Shown piece after piece: positions 56,487-64,000 of a stretch of 64,000 bases of DNA. Under the pieces are notes generated by a model, which was given only the letters and a program-made list of their open reading frames with translations, made no database searches and was not told where the DNA came from. The DNA lies in assembly GCA_022266195.1 (NCBI GenBank), contig WHVY01000005.1, positions 4,402,001 through 4,466,000 on the forward strand. The letters run 5' to 3'. The translations under genes were made by a program, and so were the position numbers. Numbering within the stretch: the first letter of the stretch is position 1; every line of letters starts with the position of its first letter. The stretch comes from Tetranychus cinnabarinus (Eukaryota > Arthropoda > Arachnida > Trombidiformes > Tetranychidae).

Positions 56487-58161
56487 TGAACATGTAACTT
56501 CATAGGTTCAGTAGGAGAGGAAAGTGGTGAAAATAATAAGAAAGAAGAAAAAAAATGAAAAGCTTTCTAAAAAAACATGTTCGCTCGATTTCACACAATT
56601 ACAAACATCACATACAAAAAGCACATCTATCAACAAATTAACTCGATAATTTTTGCCACTTTGTCCCTTTGACGGATTAACTAACTATAATCAACGCTTA
56701 AAACACCAAGAGCATCAACTTGAACATTTATACACAAATGACAAAACAAGGGAGATGTTTGGTATTAGAAGCGCTTCAAAGTTCAACACGAAAAACCTCA
56801 AGAAAAATGCTGCAAATGGAAATCAATTTAAAGCCAATACAAGCGTATAAATTTCATTATTTATCATCGCTACTAAAGGGAAGCTATTAATTAATCACCA
56901 AATTTTCCAATATCAAGATGAATTAACCTTGATTCCAATTAGTCCGTTCATTTTGATCATTTTTTTTTACCTATATATATGATGATTAATCAATATTTTC
57001 ACCTAAATGCGAGTATATTAACCACTGTTAATCGTTTTCATTGGCAATGTTGGTTATTTTGCAAAACCTGACCGTTTCTATTGCTGTTTGAAAAAAAAAG
57101 ATATTTTTGTTTTGTTTTTGTCTCTCCTTTTCTCGCTTATGTCTTCTTAAAGAAACAACACAAAAAATAAGTTTATCTGTGATCTTCAAATGTTGTCGCT
57201 TGTTTATATTTGGCAACAAGACGAAAAAGAAAAAGAAAATGAAACAAAAACGAATCAAGGCTTATAACTCGATGAGAATATATTTATATTTACATTAAAA
57301 AACACAGTCCATCAACGATCTGTATGCCTTGGATTATATTAATGAAAATGAAAAATTTTATGCATTACCGATACTCATTTTATTCATTTCGCTGATCAAC
57401 ACCACCCACTTTTTTAATCACTATCATCTATTTTTACCTTTTAACAATAATCTCATTTTGTAAAAATGAATAACCAGAAAAGGTTCAGATGGGGGGATTT
57501 AGAGAGATGAAATGTTTATGATGGCTTGAATGAGCATCAATTGAATGACTGGTTGATGAAGTTGATCAAATTATCCTTTTATATTGAATGCCGGAAGAAA
57601 GCAAATCATTATCATCTGAACTCTCCAATCCTCTCTTCTTATTGTCCTTTTTTCTTCACCTGTTTCTCCCTTTTTTTCGACAATCCGGTTAAACATGTTT
57701 ACAAAGTATCAAGTGATTCTGAATTTGATAAACCTCATAGTTGAAAGCTTTCTTTTTGATTATGTCAAATTGGACAACTCAATTTATTTTATCTCTTTAG
57801 GTTTAGTTCAAGTTAAGTAATTTTAGAGCCAATTTATATGAGTTGTATTGAGTTGGTAACAATAACTTTAACGTGCATGGCCTTTTGTTGAAGAAAGGTG
57901 AGACTTTCATTTAGTGATCCAATAACTTTGGTTATTTATTTAATGATTGTTTTCATTTTCATCAGCAGTAAATATTTTTTTATGGTCGAAAGTTTGGGCA
58001 TAATCTTATTTTTATTACTTGTCAATGTAATGAATTTACTGTCGATATTTATACTTAACAATTTCACAAACTTCATTCACTATTTCACATTATTTTCTCT
58101 GGGTAATCTTTAGTTGCAACTTTCTCACCCATTTATTCAATGGTGCCATCTTTGAGCATTA
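56487..58161. other. 3' UTR of the cindr-like gene and intergenic DNA
   Basis: The cindr-like gene has a long likely 3' UTR. Several AT-rich tracts could carry its polyadenylation signal. No further gene is recognised. Confidence 0.5.
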
Positions 58162-59544
58162 TTAATTCAGTTTTAAAACAGGAATACGGGATCCTTGAAT
58201 AACTGGTGATTTTGCTTTATATTGAGCTATGGTGGGAGATTTTTTTTCAACTGAGTTGGTGACTTTTGAATTGCTACGAAGAGGAAGTTTAGTTGAAATT
58301 ATCTTCAATTTAGGTGATCGGAGTAAAGGCGATATAAGCTTAATTTTTTCAACTCGGGTCTTATGTGGTACTTTCTTGGATGATTCATTTGGAACATTGA
58401 CTTTGCCTGCTGGAATGAAAGGAGACTCAATGGCTAAATTTTTAAATCGAGAAACCATTGAAGTAAAAGGTGTATAAATAGGACTATGATTTGTACGTCC
58501 AGAGACTTGGTGTAAAAGCAATGATTTGTGTATTTCATTTGGGCTTTCGAAGCGGTTTGGTAACTTTGTCGGGACTTTGTTCTCCTTCATAACAGAACAG
58601 CTAGGAGAAGAGCGTGTACGGTTTATAGTGGACGGTTTTATTGGTTGGGGATTGACATCAGGCGAGAAGACAATCAATGGCTCGTCAATGAGGATTCTTT
58701 TCCTACAAGAAACATTCCTTGACATTGACTTTGTCCTACTAACTGAAAAGTGAGGCGTGAATATAGATCCTGGCCCAGTGTGAGGAACAAGCGGTGAGTT
58801 AGATAGTAGTTTGGGTAAAGAGTTTTGTTTAGAAGTTGATTTTAACCCAGGAGATATCTTTTTAGATGAATTCAATGAAGAACCTGAAGTTGATTTAGGT
58901 AACATTCCTTGAGATACCTTAGTATTGGACTGAAGCCCAATAGACTTTGAGGACATTTCTAATTTCGATGAAGATCGAAAAGAAACTGGAGTTTTCTTTG
59001 GCGATGCTATCGGGATTGCTTCTGGCGTAATTTTCGGTGACATTGAAAGTGCGTTAGCGAAAAATTCCATAGATAATGTAGGGGACTCCGGAGAAGATGC
59101 AACAGATAAATTCGAAACGGATTCAGAAGGAATATCATAAACTGATTTGTATTCAGATTTTGGCGAGATCTGCAAAGATTTCATCGGTGATAACGATGAA
59201 TATTCAGAAGGTGATTTTGGAGATAGCTCCAAAGCAGGTTCATCGGGTTCTTTTGGCGATAAACTTTGAGACGCTGGTGGTAATCGGGATGGTGTTTGTG
59301 GTAACTCTGTTGATATTGGTAATGGTTCATTTGGAGGTTTAGGAGATGTGATCTGAGGTGGTTTCGTTGATTTGGAAGGTGATACAGGCACAGATACAAT
59401 TGCTGTTGAATCTGGTAGCTGAGTCTTATCGGCCTTTGGAAGCTCGCCTGTAAACGGCATGGTTATGTCGAGACTGTAAAAATCTTCAAAAATGGTTACA
59501 TCAATGGAGTCCATTGTACTTTCAGTTAAACTTTCGCATTCCAT
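58162..59544 (-). CDS. Ser/Pro-rich protein with repeated SPK motifs, unrecognised
   Basis: This is a single open frame of 460 residues on the minus strand, starting MECESLTESTMDSID and ending SRIPVLKLN. The composition is dominated by Ser, Pro, Lys and Thr. About nine S-P-K or S-P-x-K motifs are spread over residues 50-250, which are potential proline-directed (CDK/MAPK) phosphorylation sites. The C-terminal 200 residues are basic (KKVPHKTRVEKIKL, RSPKLKIISTKLP). No folded domain, signal peptide or membrane helix is seen. The length of the frame and its restriction to one strand support it as a real gene. A nuclear, chromosomal or cytoskeletal protein is plausible but unproven. It is divergent from SF3B6, with 750 bp between the start codons. 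Confidence 0.7.
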   Translation of the reverse strand: MECESLTESTMDSIDVTIFEDFYSLDITMPFTGELPKADKTQLPDSTAIVSVPVSPSKSTKPPQITSPKPPNEPLPISTELPQTPSRLPPASQSLSPKEPDEPALELSPKSPSEYSSLSPMKSLQISPKSEYKSVYDIPSESVSNLSVASSPESPTLSMEFFANALSMSPKITPEAIPIASPKKTPVSFRSSSKLEMSSKSIGLQSNTKVSQGMLPKSTSGSSLNSSKKISPGLKSTSKQNSLPKLLSNSPLVPHTGPGSIFTPHFSVSRTKSMSRNVSCRKRILIDEPLIVFSPDVNPQPIKPSTINRTRSSPSCSVMKENKVPTKLPNRFESPNEIHKSLLLHQVSGRTNHSPIYTPFTSMVSRFKNLAIESPFIPAGKVNVPNESSKKVPHKTRVEKIKLISPLLRSPKLKIISTKLPLRSNSKVTNSVEKKSPTIAQYKAKSPVIQGSRIPVLKLN

Positions 59545-60295
59545 TTTAAAACAATATTTATTTAAAATGATTAAAAAATTAAAACACGATAATAATTGGT
59601 TAAACTGTTGAAAAAAAGTAGTTCTTCGACCAGTGGCGGTTACTTAATTTCAAAAATATGAATAAACCAATTGCATTTTACAAACAAATCCTGCGCAACT
59701 GTTACCAAGGTAAACCATTCATAGAGAGCCATCTATCGGATACCTTAAGCTAGAAACTTCGGTTAAGATTTCTGTTGACAATTCAAAAATGTTTAAAGGT
59801 ATCTTTACAAGGAAAAAGTTCAGAATTGTTCATAACTAGTAGCATTTTAATCAGCTATTCTTTTCATACTTATCAGCTTACTTGCATATTTCATATAATT
59901 ATTTGAAGCCTGCATTATTTATGGTTAAAGGTTGCAACTCACGCTTGTGCATGAACTTTCGTCTGGTCATTTAATGTACAATAATTTTAAGAATAGCCCG
60001 TAAGAATTATGATGACATGGCTAAGATAATGGTGTTGATAATATTGTCGTTAACCATAATATTATAATAGTTTTGAACAGATTAAAGTTATTTTCATTGA
60101 AGGCGCTTGTTTCAGAATGCTGTGTATCACAGGTGAACATGCGCGAAATGTGAATCTTTCATGTTTTGATTGAAAATTGTCGGCTGTTCTGTTGTTCTGA
60201 ACCGATTTACTTTAATTTATACAATTTCATCTTCAAATTTCCTGATTTTAAAGTGAATCTAGTGAATCTAGTGAATCTAGTGATATAAAAACAAG
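59545..60295. other. Shared upstream region of the divergent SPK-protein and SF3B6 genes
   Basis: No coding sequence is seen. It probably acts as a bidirectional promoter region; a three-copy 9-bp repeat lies in the SF3B6 leader (listed separately). Confidence 0.5.
60252..60284. repeat. Tandem 9-bp repeat in the SF3B6 leader
   Basis: Three perfect copies of AGTGAATCT (60252-60278) and a partial fourth end 11 bases before the SF3B6 ATG, so they probably lie in the 5' UTR. Confidence 0.85.
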
Positions 60296-60665
60296 ATGGC
60301 TATGGCAATGCAGAAAAAAGCCAACGTAAGTATCTTTTAAGTCATTTTATTTGACATCAATTGGCTTACATTATGTTTTATTGTTTTCATTACAGGTCCG
60401 GCTTCCACCTGAAGTTAATAGAATTCTCTATGTTCGAAATCTTCCTTACAAGATCACAGCTGAAGAAATGTATGATATTTTTGGTAAATATGGAGCTATC
60501 AGACAAATTAGGATAGGAAACACGCCTGAAACAAAAGGAACAGCATTTGTTGTTTATGAAGATATTTTTGATGCCAAAAATGCTTGTGATCATCTTTCTG
60601 GTTTTAATGTTTGCAATCGATATTTAGTTGTATTATATTATCAGCCAAACAAGATTTATAAATGA
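60296..60665 (+). CDS. SF3B6: SF3B6 (p14) spliceosomal branch-point protein, C-terminally short
   Basis: There are two exons: 60296-60325 and 60396-60665, giving 99 residues. The sequence is nearly identical to metazoan SF3b p14: [56 protein letters not shown] and YLVVLYY. It is an RRM protein of the U2 snRNP that contacts SF3B1 and lies near the pre-mRNA branch adenosine. The RNP1 and RNP2 strands are intact, including Tyr in LYVRNL. The human protein has about 125 residues; here the stop follows YYQPNKIYK, so the basic helical tail is absent. No extra exon or donor site is seen. The gene converges on GNPNAT1 with 35 bp between the stop codons. Confidence 0.93.
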
Positions 60666-60700
60666 AGTCATATTCATCAATCATTGGTCTTACATCTGAA

Positions 60701-61507
60701 TTAATTTTTGTACCGACATGTCATATAATTGGCTTGTCCATCTTCTTTCTTAAATCCAAGAGCCGAATAAAATCCTATCTTCGCATCGGAACAGTTTAAG
60801 TCAACTTTATAAGCTCCAACCTGTTGAGCCAACAATTTTAAGCAATTGACTATTATTTTGCCCAACCCTTTTCCTCTGTAAGCTTCATCAACGCATACAT
60901 CTTGTACGTGACCTATCTGTTAATGAAAAGAAAACTGCTGATGAAAACAAAACAAAAAACAACCGCCGAAGCAAGTCTTACCCAAGAACATTGATGAATG
61001 AATTTAGGCTCACAGAGAAGTGTAGCCGTCCCAGCAATCTGGTTATTATTCGAATCCTCGATCACCACTACTCTCACCAATTTGGTTTCTCTCATTAACT
61101 TAAACCTTTCTAAAAGGGAAAAAGAATTGACGAAGTCATTAAAGATATCTAAAGATTTCCTTGCTTGGATCTAACATGGAAGTTTTTCACAATCTTGCTT
61201 TCACCCATGTATTTTTATACACTTTGAAAGCATGGGTTCAAGTAAAACGTTGATTCGCTTCAAGAACCGGTGGTAAAGCAAGTAATTTATTCTTACCTTC
61301 AAACTCTTCTTTGGTCACATCTCCAACATGAGTCAATTGTCCCAACAATTTGGTAAAACCGCGATCATAATCATCAATTTGCAGTGGACGAATTTTCAAT
61401 GAGAGAGATTCAAGTTTATCCTTCCAATCACTCTGGACACTTGACCAATCTAAGCTTACAATTTCGCTTGGACTAAAAACAAATGAATCTTCATTCAAAC
61501 TGCACAT
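60701..61507 (-). CDS. GNPNAT1: Glucosamine-6-phosphate N-acetyltransferase
   Basis: There are three exons: 61507-61297, 61109-60982 and 60916-60701, giving 184 residues, the same as the human enzyme. It is a GNAT-fold acetyltransferase that uses acetyl-CoA to make N-acetylglucosamine-6-phosphate on the way to UDP-GlcNAc, needed for chitin and glycans. Visible are LKIRPLQIDDYDRGFTKLL, the IAGTATL strand, KFIHQC, HVQDVCVDEAYRGKGLGK (acetyl-CoA pyrophosphate loop, RGKGLGK) and the C-terminal DLNCSDAKIGFYSALGFKK block. The protein starts MCSLNED. It is tail to tail with SF3B6. Confidence 0.95.
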
Positions 61508-63855
61508 GTTGATTAATGATGATAAAGAATTGACTGTCGATTGTTATAGTGAAAATGAAAATAACGCTTCTCAGTGTTTGTCCAAACTCAAAGTGACCAG
61601 ATGACTTTAAAAGGTGTTTATCAGTTTCGGTTCAAAGGTAACGCCCTGTAACCAGCCAAACAAAGGTGAATCAGTACCAGTATCAGATTTAGGAATGTAG
61701 CAGTTTACGGATAGCAAAAGCCAGGATGATTTTTTTAAAACGAACAAAAAATAGCTAAAATTTTTCACCAAAGCAGAAAGATTAATTTCTTTTTACCTGT
61801 ATTCACTTTTGGGAATAGATTGCTTAAAGTGCTCTGCTATTAATTACAGCTTATTAATTATCCTTCAATCATCAATCACATATCAATCACAACTAACAAT
61901 CAACCTTATGCTTCTACGATATTTATCTATTGTCTTATATTGTGTCTTTACCTCCTGTTCAAGCTTACAATGGACGAAAGAAACTCATATAATTTTGGTC
62001 AATTATCAACAATTTACTTACTTTTGATCAAACAAAACCGTTTCCTCAGCTGATTATTTTCAAGAAGATTAAGTTGATTCTACTTGCTTGTTTGCAACAC
62101 TTGCTAGATGTTCACAAATACCAAACATACAAAAAAATGTTTGTGTTAACAATAAATTAGCAATTTACCTGATGTACTGACACATTTAATTGAGCTGACA
62201 ATTGATTTTATCATCTTTTGATGATTGAGCTGACTCTTTACTTTCCTCTTTGAAAGTAACTCTCACCAATAAAACAACCTGACAACAGCTTAAGGTATCA
62301 TTCAAGGCTGGCTCATATAATATAATTAATTGGTAACTGGATTTTCATTTATTCCGATTAACTAAACTGGATTAAAGAGCCAAATATAAGAAAAGAGAAA
62401 CCAAATTCAACTTCAATTTCATCACAAAATCAATCAAAAATGATTTTAAAAATATATTCAAATATGCAAATTTAGTTGCTCAATAAAGTTAATTTAGGTA
62501 ATATTTTCTAGACCTTAAATTAACTCATCAACCTTCAGCAATCAGAAATCTAAATTGGATAAATCTTGCAAGTCAATTGATTACAATCATCCTTGGATCA
62601 TCAGTTGAACACTATAAGTTATTTTGTATCTTTTTTTCAATTAAATTCAAAAAGCTATAAAATTAAATGAGGTAATCTTTATTATCATGTGGCTCAGGTA
62701 TGCAATTCAAGGACAAATTAACAATTAGCAATTTTTACAATCAGCCAGACTTGAGATTTATAATTATAAATTGAAAATTAAAAGTCAACGGATTTAATAG
62801 ATTCAAAGGCCTCTTCATGATGTGGTAACAAGTTAAACCATAATTAAAAATATTTCATTACAGTCAAGAAATGATTGTTTTACTTTGAATCAATAAAGGT
62901 TGCTTGAAATAAGACGAGTCAAGAATAAATTAACAATGAAATTAATGAGAATCCAGTAAATGTTTACAGATCTAGTATCTAATCACATTTGGAAACACAA
63001 CTCACCACTAGGCATTTTGGCTGGTTCAATCATTTACTATTCCCTTCCATGTTGATCTTTCATTTCTTTCCTAATAAACATTAACTGTTCCTTTCAACCA
63101 AAATTGTTTGCTGATCATGTGTGCCATATTGGCTATTTTACTTTCATCATCAGATCCTGAGCAGATTAGGAAATTGGCCTTACAGTTATCCAAAAAACAA
63201 CGACATCGTGGTCCAGATTGGAGTGGTGAGTAAACCCCATATTTAGACATTTTACTGTTCACTTGATCACAAGACTGTTTCAAAGGTTAAAGGTTTGTTT
63301 TGATGGTCGAGATGATGAGTTGAAAGCTTCTGAGCAACAGATGAAACTAGAATATCTGATGGAACTAGAAATTGTATTTTATTTTATTCTGTTTCATAAC
63401 TGTTTTGAGATCTATTCACAACTTGAAATATCTTGATGAAAATTGATAAGACAATTTTATGACACTTGATGCAGTTAGTGATCTGTCCATTCAAAATAAA
63501 CCTTTAATGCAACGAAAAGGAAGAGGAAATAGATTGATAAATTATCGAGCGGAAAATTCAATGTAAATTGAGACAATCAATTTGACTGGCAAAGTTGAAT
63601 CTCTAATTAAGTTTGATTAAATCCTGAAGTATTCATATTTTTCTCAATAATAATTTCAGACTTTGCAGTCTTGTAAAGAGTATAGATATTTCAGAGAAAT
63701 CATTGTTTTAGACCGAGATTAGTTGAAACCGTTTAAATAAATTGTGAATAACAGAATCAGTTTATATGCTTATTGGAATTTTATTTCTTTCTAATAATCA
63801 TTTTGGGCATGATTAGTACATGGTCAATGGTAGCCAACAGTTTATTGAATCAAGT
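61508..63855. other. Intergenic DNA with one unassigned Cys-containing frame
   Basis: No gene is firmly supported in this 2.3 kb. On the minus strand 63071-63283 is a 70-codon frame with a cluster of four Cys (RCRCFLDNCKANFLIC). It is preceded by an acceptor-like AAACAG and may be an exon of an unrecognised gene. TATATAA-like and ATTAAT-rich DNA dominate the remainder. Confidence 0.4.
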
Positions 63856-64000
63856 CTATCCGAGGAGACTGTGGAGAATTTGTGTTATTGGTTCTGGCTT
63901 TGGCTCAGGGTCGGCTGTAATTTGAAAGATAAGAAACAATGAGTTATGATTTAGTTGGTTATCAAGTTAATAAGTTACTTACCATAGGCCATGGCGACGG
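63856..64000 (-). CDS. Partial small secreted peptide precursor, cut by the window edge
   Basis: On the minus strand, an exon running in from the edge (64000-63983, donor GTAAGT) joins an exon at 63914-63856. The spliced frame reads VAMAYADPEPKPEP, then ITQILHSLLG and a stop. VAMAYA looks like the end of a signal peptide, with cleavage after AYA. The next eight residues are four X-Pro dipeptides (DP, EP, KP, EP). A ten-residue amphipathic segment ends in Gly, a possible amidation donor. This layout matches arthropod precursors trimmed by dipeptidyl peptidase IV, such as small antimicrobial or venom-type peptides. The start codon and most of the signal peptide lie outside the window. An alternative frame across the junction (PSPWPM, then PTLSQSQNQ) also stays open to a stop. 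Confidence 0.5.

Noticed and set aside
59181..59399. His/Tyr/Gln-rich minus-strand frame
   Set aside because: Alternative frame of the Pro/Ser-rich protein at 58162-59544.

Overview
The window is animal nuclear DNA, most likely from an arthropod. It is AT-rich, its genes carry short to medium spliceosomal introns with GT-AG ends, and its proteins are clear metazoan or arthropod orthologues: Additional sex combs, nemo, Rab18, a choline-transporter-like protein, secreted cyclophilin B, group III phospholipase A2, a CD2AP/CIN85 (cindr) relative, SF3B6 and glucosamine-6-phosphate N-acetyltransferase. The base composition, compact gene spacing and FKBP39-like nucleoplasmin start suggest an acariform mite, perhaps a spider mite. 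That is inference: no ribosomal or mitochondrial sequence is present to confirm it. All exon coordinates were built by hand from reading frames and splice sites.

Layout. 1-13.8 kb is gene-poor. It holds a decayed enoyl-CoA hydratase (AUH-like) pseudogene split by a 544-bp TA-flanked MITE, a second short Tc1/mariner-like element, and a back-to-back pair of perfect palindromes. 13.8-25.4 kb holds a nucleoplasmin-core protein, Asx (+), secreted cyclophilin (-), a four-finger CTCF-like zinc-finger protein (-) and a secreted histidine-rich protein (+). 25.4-35.5 kb is nemo (-, eight exons), whose first intron contains a secreted His/Lys/Gly-rich gene on the opposite strand. Rab18 (-) and an SLC44 choline-transporter-like gene (+) follow, in divergent orientation, to 43.9 kb.

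44.8-49.4 kb is a repeat-driven region. At least three copies of one foldback repeat family, two of them large near-perfect palindromes, surround and interrupt fragments of a cytoplasmic-type dynein heavy chain. 49.7-51.0 kb is a secreted phospholipase A2 (-). 53.2-56.5 kb is a one-SH3 cindr-like adaptor (+), and 58.2-59.5 kb an unrecognised Ser/Pro-rich protein (-). SF3B6 (+) and GNPNAT1 (-) are packed tail to tail at 60.3-61.5 kb. The right edge cuts into a tiny secreted-peptide precursor (-).

The genes do not form one pathway. They are mostly independent housekeeping, signalling and chromatin genes with a few lineage-specific secreted proteins. The most unusual signals are the foldback/dynein cluster, a Rab18 with substitutions at the Ras G13 and Q61 positions, the short CTCF-like protein, the nested secreted gene, the frame-preserving MITE insertion, and the edge gene that resembles an X-Pro-processed amphipathic peptide precursor.
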